Part shown: in pieces, positions 15,261-24,184 of the stretch
Layout: every line of letters starts with the position of its first letter
Position numbering within the stretch: the stretch's first letter is position 1
Assembly: GCA_002336805.1 (NCBI GenBank)
Contig: DDEZ01000007.1
Span: 197,489-261,488, forward strand
DNA from: Bacteroidetes bacterium UBA1941
GTDB lineage: Bacteria; Bacteroidota; Bacteroidia; Chitinophagales; LD1
Direction: 5' to 3'
DNA: 64,000 bases
Made by a program: the position numbers and the translations under genes
Notes under the pieces: model-generated
Told to the model about the DNA's origin: nothing
Databases searched by the model: none
Seen by the model: only the letters and a program-made list of their open reading frames with translations

Positions 15261-18200
15261 TTATTTGCCGCTGATCAGCACCTTTTGTACCGTTACCTTG
15301 CCATTTTCATTCAGCTTCACTATAGCGTACCATGGCTCGGTAGCAGGCATTTCAAATTCGGTCTTCTCCGCGTTACTCTTCAGCTGCGCTACAGTCTGGC
15401 CCAGCAGGTTAGTGATCTCTACGTCTGCTGCATCGCTGCTTGAGCGCACAATATAGACTTTGTTTTGGTAGGCATATATACGAGCCTGATCCTCATGGGT
15501 TACATTTTCTACACCAGTAGCTGTTGTGCTGCCTGATTTCTTGAACACTATGCTGAACCTGCCCGTATAGTATTGGCCACCAGCCAGATGCAGTACCGGA
15601 GCCGTTTTGCTCAGATCTGTTAGGGTGCCTGTTTGAGCATCCTTGAGGTAAGCTGTAAGACCCTCAGTATTGAGCGTAGTAGCGGTCAGGATATAATCTC
15701 CTGCATCCGTAGCTGCTACCTTGAGTGGCAGTACGGTGGCTTCTGTGACCTGGTCCATTACGTTGATGGCCAGTTCACGTGCAGGCATATCAAAGCTCAT
15801 GTATACTGAGCTACCTGCTGCGATCTTGGCTGCATCATAGCCTGCGTCATACCCGGTAGTAGTGTTGGGGTCTGAATATGATACGATCTCGTCAGAGTTG
15901 CCGGCACCGGCCAGTGTCAGGCGTATCTCATCAGGCTGCGCACCGCCTGCAGTCTTGAAGAATGGAGAGGCTGTAGCGGCTACACGCACAGTATTGTTTA
16001 CTGATAGAGTATTGGTAGCAGTAGCGAGCACCATGAAACCTTGAGTAGAACTGATCTGATCCGTGGCACCATTGGTACCTACTGTACCATTCCATGTAGC
16101 CCAGTTGCCGGTATACTCACCTGTAGCCTGGAAGAGGTAGGCAGAGCCATCTGTCTTGCCTGCATTCAGCGCTTTCACAGCATTCCATGATATAGGAGAT
16201 GGATATGGATTGCCTATCAGGTTCCAGCCATCAGCAGCAGGATTGCTGGTAGTCGTTTTAGTTATAGTGGTAGCTACAGCACCCGTGCCCGGTGTACCTG
16301 TAGTAGTGATGGTCAGTGGCGCACTGTAGAGGCGCGCCGCGTATCCCTTCATAGGCGTCAGAGGGTTAGTACCCGCAGTAGAGCTGATGAAACCACCATA
16401 GTAGTCTGTAGTAGGAGTATTGGTAGACTCGCTATAGTACTGCAGCGTAGGATATGGTGTATAAGCATACCAGCAGTTCACGCCATTAGCACCATTCACA
16501 GTGAAGTCGGCGGCCCAATCAGAGACCTTGGCATTGCTCACAGGTGAGCTGATATCGCGATAGCCGATAGTTGCATTTGGCACGTAGCGCTCTACAGTCA
16601 GATTGCCAGACCATGCACCCGCAGTACCGCTGGTGAAGTTGTCAAGATAAGCAGTACCACCTGCGCTAGACTTCAGCGTCACTACGCTGGCAGGAGCAGC
16701 AGATACGCTGCCGCGGGTCAGCACGATCGCAGTGTTGACAGTGACGGTCCCATTAACGGTGGTAGTACCAGCCGTTTTATTTACAGTCAGTGTATTCAGA
16801 GTTGTATTACCACTTACGGTTTGAGCTGTAGTACCATTCAGCACTACGCTACCTGCGCCGGCTATCGTAGCAGGCGTAGTAGTGCCACCGGTCCAGCTGC
16901 CACATACGCTCAGTGACTGTCCGCTATTCACAGTGATCTGTGCGCCGGAGTAGACTGATATATTGCCTACCTGAGCTGATGCTGTCAGCACCGGATATAC
17001 ATGCCCGCCACCTACAGGAGCCACTACAGCTGCTGCAGAGCAGGTATTAGGCACGGTGCCGCCAGACCAGTTAGATGCGGTGAACCAGTTAGATGTATTT
17101 CCTATCCACACATTACCTGCAGGGGTGATGGTGAGTACCATGCTATCTACCACATCGCCGGTACACGGAGAGAGCGGACTTGCAGTCAGAGTTATGGTCA
17201 CAGTACTGACCTCTCCGGCACCCGGGTGGTAGGTAGGAGTCAATGTATTGGTACCAGTCAGTGAGCCTGTGCCGCCAGTAGCAGACCAGGTATAGCTGCT
17301 ATAATTGCTGGCAGAGCCGCTGAGTGTGTATGTAGCAGTGTTTACTATGCTTGCATTGCCAGATGCATTAGCTACAGCCGTAGCATGCTGTGACACGGAC
17401 AGGCTGGTGGTGGTGGTGGTGGTACATCCGGATGGATTGGCCACAGTCAGTGTATAGGTGCCTGATGCAGATGCAGCTGGTACGCTATATACAGCGTTGC
17501 TCAGCTCGCCAGAGGCAGCAAAGGTCGGTGTACTCACAGTAGCAGATGGCGTAGCCAGCAGGGTGCCGGCGCTGCTGTAGAGGATCACTGTCACGTCATC
17601 CAGGCCGATACCCATATCATTTCCACTATCATTGATATCGCTCCAGCGCAGCCATATGCTACCACCATTAGCCAATGGTGTGCCGAGGGAGACAGTGCTC
17701 GTTACTACAGTTTGATTGGCATTGCCGTTCAGCGCATTGCCGGAGCCTGTGCCGCTGGCTACTGTGCTCGTATAGTCCAGAGCAGTTATGTTGGTATAAG
17801 AACCTGAGTTTATAGCGGCAGCAGATGTGCTATATGAGAATGTCAGGGAGTTGGCTACAGCTCCTGAGCCGCCATCTCTCCATTGCTCACCTGTATACTG
17901 TACGAAGATTCTGTCTATGGTAGCGCCAGTCGTATTGGTCAGGTGCAGGCCATAGTTCAGAGTGCCTGTGCCACTGGAGCCGAGTGACCCCAGCGCGCGG
18001 TCAGATGCTGATGTGCCACCAAAATTATACAGGTTACCAGCATTGCTCGATCCTGTGCCCAGCACGAGGCCATTGCTGGAGAGATTGCTGCTGTTAGCAT
18101 ACCAGCCTGGAATGGTTGAGTTGTCTACCCAGGTCACAGAGGTGCCTGATGACGGCAGATTGTTGAAGTTCTGCTGATAGATCAGGCCAGATGATGCCGT

Positions 18201-20432
18201 GCCATTGCTCCACTGATAGGTCATGAAGTTAGAACCATTTGCGGTCAGCGTATAGGTGCTGTCCTGGCATACCGGGCCGCTATTGCTGGCAGTCACCGTA
18301 GGCAGTGGATCTACAGATACAGCTAGTGTACGCGGCGTACCAGAGCAGTTGCCATTAGTAGGTGTCACAGAGATAGTACCGCCCACAGAGCCTGCGCTTA
18401 CCGTGATAGAGTTACTGCTACCACCTGCTGTCTGTGTCCAGCCGGATGGCAGGTTCCAGATATAGGTGATGCCTGCTACGTTGGTCACTGAGTAGGTCAC
18501 GCCGGTAGCACCTGTACATACGCTAGGGCTGCCGCTGATCACAGATGGCTGAGACGGTGTAGTGACAGGAGCTACTGCAAGCGTAGATGGAGTACCATTG
18601 CAGTAGCCGTTATTAGGCGTCACAGAGATAGTACCGCTGGCAGTGCCGGAGGTCACAGTGATCGAGTTGGTATTGCTACCTGCGGTCTGTGTCCAGCCTG
18701 ATGGCAGGGCCCAGGTATAGGTCACTCCTGATACGCTGGTCACGCTATAGTTGATACCGCTAGTAGATTTACACGGAGCTGCAGGTCCGGTGATGGCAGA
18801 CGGCTGCGCCGGAGGTGCTACACCTGTACCATCCGCAGCTACATCTGCAGGCAGGGCAGAGCCGCCACCGCTCACAGGTATAGTACCTGCATAGGATTGC
18901 ACCAGTGTAGGGGAGAACTTCACATATACCGCCTGGCTGAATACACCGCCCGGCTGTGTGATGGTCAGGCTGGCTGTATACGTACCCCCAGAGGTAGTGC
19001 TGAAAGTATATCCTGTGAGAGGACCTACAGTGATATCTGCAGTAGTCAGGCTCACACCTGTGATGTTAAAGCTATTAGGTCCGCCGGTGCTGCCTGTGCA
19101 CACATTGCCAAAAGAGCTGAGCGTGCTGGAGGCCAGTATCGGAGATGGAGAGGTGGTCAGGAAGGATTTCTCTGCACCATAATAAGTGCCGTATGCTGTG
19201 GTCACATAGGCATGATAGTAATAGGTGGTACCAGAGGAGAGGCCTGTTAGGCTGGAGGTGAACATACCTCCGCTCAGGTTGCTGCTGCTCACCTGTGTGC
19301 CTGTACCAGTGGTAAAGCCTGCTGTCGTGCTATACTCTATACCATAGCCGGTGAAAGGGCTACATCCGTTTGCGGCCACAAATCCCGTATCGATCGCAGA
19401 TGATGTAGTGATAGTGCTCGCACCACCAGTGGTCAGCGTAGGAGCAGTATTGATGGCGGAGCCGGTAGCAGCTACGTTGATAGAGGTAGCACCGCCGCCA
19501 CCTACTGCTATGTTGCCATTATATGATTGTACGGCAGTAGGAGAGAATTGCACATATACCTTTTGAGTATAGGCACCACCTGGCTGTGTGAGTGACAGAG
19601 AAGAAGAGTAAGGACCCGCATATGACGTAGCATAAGTAAATCCTGATAGAGAAGCTACAGTCACATTGGCAGTAGTGAGACCCACACCTGTGATCGTAAA
19701 GGAGTCCGGTCCAAAGGTATTGTTGATACAGTTAGTAGTACCAAAGGCATGTAGCGCGGTGGCGCTCAGATAGGTAGAAGGCAGAGCGGTAGCATTGAGC
19801 TGGATATTATCCAGGCGGTTATTGCCGGCAGCGCCCGTAGCGCCCGTGCCGGTGAAACGCAGATAAGCCGTCGCTATATTGTCCAGGCCTGTGATAGTGC
19901 TTAATGTCTTTACAGCAAAAGAAGTAGGGATAGAGCTCACTGCCTGCACAGCATTCCAGTTAGTCCCATCTGTACTATACTCCCACGTCTGTGTGGTAAA
20001 TCCAGTACTGGTGCCCTGAGTGGCATAGGAGACTACCAGATCCTTATAGCCAGTCATATTAAATTTGAAGACGATCCTCTTACCATTCGCCGAGGTAGTG
20101 GTACCACCCAGCAGTGCCAGGCAGGAAGGGGAAGCGGTTGTGTTACTCATACCTGTGCCGACATTCAGGCTGGAGCCACCAAAGGCTGTTACCTCATTGC
20201 CCGAGGTGGCTGTGATCCATGTGCTGGCTCCATTGGTACCATTCAGGTAGATGGTGCCAGATCCGACATTGGCCACATATGTAGAGGGTGCGCTAGGTGC
20301 TGCTGCAGAGGCTGTGCCGCCGCCAGACGTAGTCTGAAAGTCCCAACCCGCCAGGAGCGTCTGTGCACTCAGGTACTGGGTACAGGCCAAAAACAATACT
20401 GCAAAAAGTAAACGTGGAGATAATTGCTTCAT
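15261..20432 (-). CDS. Giant T9SS-secreted adhesin-like surface protein
   Basis: 1723 residues. Signal peptide at 1-23 (ending LSAQ). About 25-220: an N-terminal beta domain starting LLAGWDFQTTSGGG. About 222-325 and again about 430-535: two copies of a domain with FTITGVGLTTANVTV / FNITGVSLTTADITV and VYVxFSPTxVQSYxG. Between them lies a fibronectin-III-like domain. About 540-710: two PKD/Ig-like repeats, each with LPSGWTQTAG and TISVTPxNG. Then a jelly-roll-like region (IDRIFVQYTGEQW), a further Ig-like unit, a NVWIGNTSNWFTASNW module, and a T9SS type A sorting domain over the last 75 residues (VEITNLLGQTVAQL ... VQKVLISGK). Ser/Thr/Gly content is very high. A filamentous adhesin or matrix component is the natural inference; no enzymatic motif is seen. 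Confidence 0.85.
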   Translation of the reverse strand: MKQLSPRLLFAVLFLACTQYLSAQTLLAGWDFQTTSGGGTASAAAPSAPSTYVANVGSGTIYLNGTNGASTWITATSGNEVTAFGGSSLNVGTGMSNTTASPSCLALLGGTTTSANGKRIVFKFNMTGYKDLVVSYATQGTSTGFTTQTWEYSTDGTNWNAVQAVSSIPTSFAVKTLSTITGLDNIATAYLRFTGTGATGAAGNNRLDNIQLNATALPSTYLSATALHAFGTTNCINNTFGPDSFTITGVGLTTANVTVASLSGFTYATSYAGPYSSSLSLTQPGGAYTQKVYVQFSPTAVQSYNGNIAVGGGGATSINVAATGSAINTAPTLTTGGASTITTSSAIDTGFVAANGCSPFTGYGIEYSTTAGFTTGTGTQVSSSNLSGGMFTSSLTGLSSGTTYYYHAYVTTAYGTYYGAEKSFLTTSPSPILASSTLSSFGNVCTGSTGGPNSFNITGVSLTTADITVGPLTGYTFSTTSGGTYTASLTITQPGGVFSQAVYVKFSPTLVQSYAGTIPVSGGGSALPADVAADGTGVAPPAQPSAITGPAAPCKSTSGINYSVTSVSGVTYTWALPSGWTQTAGSNTNSITVTSGTASGTISVTPNNGYCNGTPSTLAVAPVTTPSQPSVISGSPSVCTGATGVTYSVTNVAGITYIWNLPSGWTQTAGGSSNSITVSAGSVGGTISVTPTNGNCSGTPRTLAVSVDPLPTVTASNSGPVCQDSTYTLTANGSNFMTYQWSNGTASSGLIYQQNFNNLPSSGTSVTWVDNSTIPGWYANSSNLSSNGLVLGTGSSNAGNLYNFGGTSASDRALGSLGSSGTGTLNYGLHLTNTTGATIDRIFVQYTGEQWRDGGSGAVANSLTFSYSTSAAAINSGSYTNITALDYTSTVASGTGSGNALNGNANQTVVTSTVSLGTPLANGGSIWLRWSDINDSGNDMGIGLDDVTVILYSSAGTLLATPSATVSTPTFAASGELSNAVYSVPAASASGTYTLTVANPSGCTTTTTTSLSVSQHATAVANASGNASIVNTATYTLSGSASNYSSYTWSATGGTGSLTGTNTLTPTYHPGAGEVSTVTITLTASPLSPCTGDVVDSMVLTITPAGNVWIGNTSNWFTASNWSGGTVPNTCSAAAVVAPVGGGHVYPVLTASAQVGNISVYSGAQITVNSGQSLSVCGSWTGGTTTPATIAGAGSVVLNGTTAQTVSGNTTLNTLTVNKTAGTTTVNGTVTVNTAIVLTRGSVSAAPASVVTLKSSAGGTAYLDNFTSGTAGAWSGNLTVERYVPNATIGYRDISSPVSNAKVSDWAADFTVNGANGVNCWYAYTPYPTLQYYSESTNTPTTDYYGGFISSTAGTNPLTPMKGYAARLYSAPLTITTTGTPGTGAVATTITKTTTSNPAADGWNLIGNPYPSPISWNAVKALNAGKTDGSAYLFQATGEYTGNWATWNGTVGTNGATDQISSTQGFMVLATATNTLSVNNTVRVAATASPFFKTAGGAQPDEIRLTLAGAGNSDEIVSYSDPNTTTGYDAGYDAAKIAAGSSVYMSFDMPARELAINVMDQVTEATVLPLKVAATDAGDYILTATTLNTEGLTAYLKDAQTGTLTDLSKTAPVLHLAGGQYYTGRFSIVFKKSGSTTATGVENVTHEDQARIYAYQNKVYIVRSSSDAADVEITNLLGQTVAQLKSNAEKTEFEMPATEPWYAIVKLNENGKVTVQKVLISGK

Positions 20433-20702
20433 ATTAAGTAGGGATTAGGTAGCAAATATCTGTAAGATGTGTTAAGAAAAGGTGAAGCCGCGCCGAAAAT
20501 TCAGCGAAAAGAAGTGCACAATCCAGTAACAATCAGTGAGGTGCAGCTGTTAATTTCGCTGCCAGCGATTTGTTAACTGACCATTATCATCTAGGTCAGA
20601 CCGCTTTTTCTGATTTTGATCCATCGAAATGTTTCGGTAGATCCATTATCCCCTATTCACCATAGGCTGTAGATACGGCCCTGGCTTTCCACATTTTAGC
20701 TT
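20433..20702. other. Intergenic region upstream of the adhesin gene
   Basis: 270 bases between the adhesin start and the di-heme gene stop. It should hold the adhesin promoter, but I could not fix a convincing -33/-7 pair. No ORF or strong hairpin is visible. Confidence 0.4.
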
Positions 20703-22097
20703 TCAGAGAGACTTGAGAAAAGCGATCAGGGCATCGCGGTCTGTCTTGCTCAGGCGGGTCACATAGGCCTTGGCGCCAGCTGCTTCGCCGCCATGCCACA
20801 TGATAGCCTCCATCAGTGTGCGCGCCCGGCCATCATTCATATAGTGTGCTGGTGAGGCTACACGCTCATACAGGCCTACGCCCCAGAGGGGTGGTGTACG
20901 CCACTCGGCCCCGGAGGCCAGGTAGTCCGGTCGGCCGTCCTCCAGGCTGCCACCCATATCATGTAGCAGCATATCAGTGTAGGGATGTATGCGCTGGTTA
21001 GATATAGCCGGGAAGGCCACGTCCGTAGCAGTGCTCAGCGTCTCGAGGTGGCAGCGGCTACATGTAGCTGCTTTAAAGAGGGTTTTGCCACGCACTACCT
21101 GCGGATCTGTCACATCACGCCGGGCAGGTACAGACAGGGTATGTATGTAGAAGTCGATAGCATTCAGCACACTATCGGGCATCTCGGGGTCATCTTTCAG
21201 GCCATCATCCTGTGGCTGGCCGTAGCTGGTCTCTATGGGTGCCAGTCTGCTGGTGATCCCTATATCATTGCTCAGCGCTCCTGCTACCTGAGCCAGTATG
21301 CTGGGTACATTAGCCTTCCAGCCAAAGCGGCCTAGTCTGGTAGATTTAGTATCAGGGTCCCACACATAGTTGGCCCGGCCGCTGATGCCATCCTGGTCCT
21401 TGTCGTCCGGGTCGGCATTGGCCAGGATATCATTCTCAGATACTGCCTCCAGCATACCGAGGCCCATGACGGGTAGTGGCACCCGTGGCGACATCAGGTA
21501 GCCTCCGGGCAGGCCGGTATAGGTATTGGTCAGGGTGAAAATGGGTTTTCTCAGTTCATAAGTCTCTCCGTCAGGAAAAGAATAGGTCTGGTAGTTATAC
21601 GTGATATCCACTGTAGCCTCCGGCTGCTTACCTATCGGGGCTTTGTCCTCTATCTGCAGGCCGAAACCGGGCACCGGCACCGGTCCGCCATGCTCATCCT
21701 GGCCCGGCATACTGACTCTGATCAGCAGTGCTGATTTCGGCCCACCGGCAGTCGGCTCTCCGTTGGCATCATTATGATGGCAGGAGGCGCAGGATACATT
21801 GTTATATAGCGGGCCGAGACCGCTATTGACAGGTGCAGGCGCGGTGACAAATGTTGCTTCAAACTTGCTATCCCCCAGATCATGCAGGGCGGTCTCAGCT
21901 GCATCCAGCCCGGGGTATGGATTGCTGAAGGCATGAGACGTGGCGTCAAACACAGTATTGACCCCGCCACTCAGGCGCTCGTCATAGCCGGAGCTTGGAA
22001 ATGCATCCGGCTTGCGGCACATGGTCAGCAATAGGAGCACAGCAAACGAGGCTGTGACCAGTGCTGTCCTGCTTTTATATTTCTGAAGCATCTTCAC
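20703..22097 (-). CDS. Di-heme oxidoreductase family protein (DUF1111, cytochrome c-like)
   Basis: 464 residues. The N-terminal hydrophobic segment ends LTMCRKP, so it is probably a lipoprotein. Two canonical heme c sites are present: CASCH at 103-107 and CSRCH at about 346-350. Between and around them are family blocks such as GRANYVWD and RTPPLWGVGLYERV near the C-terminus. The family, once called thiol oxidoreductase, is MauG-related and often encoded beside imelysin-like proteins in iron-regulated loci. It lies 14 bases after the imelysin gene, so one operon. It should be periplasmic or outer-membrane attached and require cytochrome c maturation. Electron partner and substrate are unknown. 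Confidence 0.9.
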   Translation of the reverse strand: MKMLQKYKSRTALVTASFAVLLLLTMCRKPDAFPSSGYDERLSGGVNTVFDATSHAFSNPYPGLDAAETALHDLGDSKFEATFVTAPAPVNSGLGPLYNNVSCASCHHNDANGEPTAGGPKSALLIRVSMPGQDEHGGPVPVPGFGLQIEDKAPIGKQPEATVDITYNYQTYSFPDGETYELRKPIFTLTNTYTGLPGGYLMSPRVPLPVMGLGMLEAVSENDILANADPDDKDQDGISGRANYVWDPDTKSTRLGRFGWKANVPSILAQVAGALSNDIGITSRLAPIETSYGQPQDDGLKDDPEMPDSVLNAIDFYIHTLSVPARRDVTDPQVVRGKTLFKAATCSRCHLETLSTATDVAFPAISNQRIHPYTDMLLHDMGGSLEDGRPDYLASGAEWRTPPLWGVGLYERVASPAHYMNDGRARTLMEAIMWHGGEAAGAKAYVTRLSKTDRDALIAFLKSL

Positions 22098-22111
22098 CCT
22101 GCTGTTACTTT

Positions 22112-23221
22112 TTAGTCGTGTATATTCTGTATCACCCAGTTATTGAGGTCATCTTCCAGTAGCGTCTGGAGGGTGGCCAGTTTAGCCTGTACGGCTTGTA
22201 TCTGCGTGCGCTGCGTATAGATAGCTATCTCGTAGTGGCTGCTGATGGTATTAAATGAGCCCACCGCATCGTAGATGGCGTTGGTGATCTGATTGTCCAG
22301 AGACTTATTGCTGGCAGCTACCAGGTCATGCAGGCTATGGCCGGCTACACCATTGTAGGTGCAGAAGTAGACATTTTTAATGCCTTTGATGTTATTAGTA
22401 AAGTCGGTAGTAGAGTTGTGGGAGAAGCTGGACTCATCCAGTGTAGAGTCTGCATGGCCGTTCTGACCCAAAGGCTCTTCCATTTTGCCAGTGCCTACTT
22501 CGCTACAGATGTTTGCCATAGCAGTCACTATGGCTTGTATAGCGGCCTTGCGGTTGGTATATATGGTGCTGCCTGCTCCGGCTTTCTTGATAGCCACAGT
22601 ATAGTTGCCCGGCTGTGTGGTATCCCAGCTATTGCGCAGGGTAGTCGTTGTATTAGCTATGCTCTGTGTCAGCGATGTCATGTAGGCCATGTCACGCGCA
22701 GATATACTATCGGCACGCTGCTGACCTCCCAGGCCAAATAGCATATACTCCACCGCATGAAATCCCTTCAGGGCATCTGGCAGGGCGTCTATATCTGCCA
22801 GGGTCAGGTTATTGCTGCTGGCCAGCAGTGAGTCCAGCTGCGTACGGTCCAGCGGCCAGGTATCCATAGTAGGGTCATAGCTCTGGTCCTCTACCGGGCC
22901 GAAGAGGTATGCTTCACAGTTTTCCCAGGGCGCGCGGGTCAGGCGCCAGGCATTCTGAGCAGCAGAGAGATTAGCATCGGTACGAGACGCACCGAGTGTG
23001 GTCACCGACTGCTGGAGCAGCAGTGCATTGGCCTGTAGGTCTCGGTAGTTTGGATTGACCAGCACATCGGCAAAGTCGCGCAGCACATTTTCAGTAGTAG
23101 CTACGCTGCCCTCTGTAGTCACCGGTGGTATATCACTGGTGATGGTGGTAGTGGTCTGGGGTTTTCTGCAGCCTGCGGTGAGCAGCACTACAGAGAGGAG
23201 CACGATCGGGAGTTTTTTCAT
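22112..23221 (-). CDS. Imelysin family lipoprotein (M75-like, putative iron-binding)
   Basis: 369 residues. Lipoprotein signal with lipobox LTAGC (Cys18). The body is the helical imelysin fold: APWENCEAYLFGPVE, then the GxHxxE signature in LKGFHAVEYMLFG at about 151-163, and a later RTQIQAVQAKLATL helix. Imelysins (ICMP, IrpA, EfeO-like) are periplasmic or surface iron-associated proteins; no peptidase activity is established for most. It is the first gene of a two-gene operon with the di-heme oxidoreductase. The upstream gap (23222-23329) should hold the promoter, but I saw no clear Fur-type operator there. Confidence 0.9.
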   Translation of the reverse strand: MKKLPIVLLSVVLLTAGCRKPQTTTTITSDIPPVTTEGSVATTENVLRDFADVLVNPNYRDLQANALLLQQSVTTLGASRTDANLSAAQNAWRLTRAPWENCEAYLFGPVEDQSYDPTMDTWPLDRTQLDSLLASSNNLTLADIDALPDALKGFHAVEYMLFGLGGQQRADSISARDMAYMTSLTQSIANTTTTLRNSWDTTQPGNYTVAIKKAGAGSTIYTNRKAAIQAIVTAMANICSEVGTGKMEEPLGQNGHADSTLDESSFSHNSTTDFTNNIKGIKNVYFCTYNGVAGHSLHDLVAASNKSLDNQITNAIYDAVGSFNTISSHYEIAIYTQRTQIQAVQAKLATLQTLLEDDLNNWVIQNIHD

Positions 23222-23316
23222 GTTTATCTCAGTTGTATGGTTTCGTTCATTGTCATCACAGTGTCATAAGTCTTCTCATTTATACTTTTCGCAGACTGAG
23301 GGGCCTGCTGCGCGCG

Positions 23317-23324
23317 TAAATTTG
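23317..23324 (+). promoter_or_regulatory. TAnnTTTG box before the 42-residue membrane ORF
   Basis: TAAATTTG is a full match and stands five bases before the ATG at 23330, the same geometry as at lpxH and the MFS gene. Confidence 0.35.
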
Positions 23325-23329
23325 ATACG

Positions 23330-23458
23330 ATGCAGCGCCGTATCTCTTCTTATTTCAGCCGCGATCCTGATGATCCTTTCTTCTGGGTCATCATAGCTAT
23401 ACTGACTATAGCATTGTGTATCCTGATCGCAGATGTGGCAGTCTGGTTTTTACTTTGA
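23330..23458 (+). CDS. Small single-pass membrane protein (42 residues)
   Basis: This short ORF begins MQRRISSYFSRDPDDPFFW and continues into one strong hydrophobic helix of about 24 residues (VIIAILTIALCILIADVAVW), ending WFLL. Two arginines at the N-terminus favour a cytoplasmic N-terminus. The promoter-like box directly upstream and the protein-like composition argue that it is real. It diverges from the imelysin gene and its last nine bases overlap the end of the convergent 71-residue gene. I recognise no family. Confidence 0.5.
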   Translation: MQRRISSYFSRDPDDPFFWVIIAILTIALCILIADVAVWFLL

Positions 23459-23665
23459 CAGCGCCATTTCTCTTTTACGTTTCCTGTTTGCCTCCATCAG
23501 CTCCAGGTATTCTATAGCTCTGCTCAGCTCTCGTATCTGGCGCTGGTAGTGCAGTATGGCCTCCGGGCTCACCATCATACCGGGCACGCCGCGTATGTTA
23601 GCCTCCAGCGCAGCCTTGCTCTTGCGCAGCACTTCTATAGGATATGTGGTCTGGCTTTTTACCAT
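23450..23665 (-). CDS. Hypothetical helical protein (71 residues)
   Basis: A short soluble protein with a predicted long amphipathic helix in its second half (AILHYQRQIRELSRAIEYLE) and a basic C-terminus (NRKRKREMALSK). It starts four bases after the stop of the small membrane gene and appears to be the last gene of the porin-Rieske-monooxygenase operon. I do not recognise a family. The tight spacing is the main support for it being translated. Confidence 0.55.
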   Translation of the reverse strand: MVKSQTTYPIEVLRKSKAALEANIRGVPGMMVSPEAILHYQRQIRELSRAIEYLELMEANRKRKREMALSK

Positions 23666-23669
23666 GGTC

Positions 23670-23828
23670 TTAGTCTTTAGCTATCACGCCCATCCATACA
23701 GCTGCGCCCAGCGCCAGCCAGGCCAGGCCCTTCAGCAGAAAGAAAAGAAAGACAGCGATGCCTGACTTTTTCAGCCAGCTCATCCACTTGCCTTTCTTTG
23801 CTTCAGACGGGGTATCTGCCGGCATCAT
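23670..23828 (-). CDS. Small membrane protein in the Rieske/monooxygenase operon (52 residues)
   Basis: Begins MMPADTPSEAKKGKWMSWLK and continues into a hydrophobic helix (SGIAVFLFFLLKGLAWLALG) ending AVWMGVIAKD. Its ATG overlaps the stop codon of the monooxygenase gene by four bases (ATGA), so translation is probably coupled. The next gene starts four bases after its stop. The lysine-rich N-terminus points to a cytoplasmic N-terminus with one, or a hairpin of two, membrane passes. Similar short KSGxxxFLFFLxKGLxWLA proteins occur in the phylum as I recall, with unknown role. Confidence 0.6.
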   Translation of the reverse strand: MMPADTPSEAKKGKWMSWLKKSGIAVFLFFLLKGLAWLALGAAVWMGVIAKD

Positions 23829-24166
23829 CTGGCCAGTACAGAATATGTTTTGAAAGAAGACCTCATAGGTGGCTCTTTGCCCTCTTGCCTGGCTTTGGCT
23901 ATATCTTCGAATCCTCTCTTGTGTCCCTCGCGGAATGCTTCTGATCCTGTCCAGGCCTTGAACGAAGCCTCAGAGTCCCAGTAGCTCACGATCAGAAAGG
24001 AGCTGCCATCTGCAGGCTTCAGCACCTCCATGCTGCGAAAGCCCGGCATCGTATCTATGTGATGTGCGCGTGTAGAGAAAAGCTCTTCAAAACGCGGTTT
24101 GTAGCTGTCGTCGCAGTCTATGTAGTTGATCGCTACAAATGAGTGTTCGGTCGGATTTGTTGTCAT
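23825..24166 (-). CDS. Antibiotic biosynthesis monooxygenase-fold protein, IsdG/HmoA-like
   Basis: 113 residues, one ABM dimeric alpha/beta-barrel domain. MPGFRSMEVLKPADG, FLIVSYWDSEASFKAW and SEAFREGHKR closely follow the layout of IsdG/HmoA heme-degrading monooxygenases, where an Asn, a Trp and a His near the C-terminus form the heme pocket. Here the candidates are the Asn of INYID (about residue 14), a Trp of YWDSEASFKAW, and the His of REGHKR. The heme assignment is inference; some ABM proteins act on other compounds. The neighbouring Rieske protein, imelysin and di-heme protein support an iron or heme context. Cytoplasmic: no signal peptide. Confidence 0.75.
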   Translation of the reverse strand: MTTNPTEHSFVAINYIDCDDSYKPRFEELFSTRAHHIDTMPGFRSMEVLKPADGSSFLIVSYWDSEASFKAWTGSEAFREGHKRGFEDIAKARQEGKEPPMRSSFKTYSVLAR

Positions 24167-24184
24167 GTTGTACGCTTTTTTATG

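Noticed and set aside
17401..17430. GGT triplet run as a phase-variable tract
   Set aside because: It encodes a short in-frame Thr run on the minus strand; length change by triplets would not switch the gene off.
15261..20432. Possible frameshift or pseudogene because of extreme low complexity
   Set aside because: One intact frame runs from signal peptide to T9SS sorting domain with consistent repeats.
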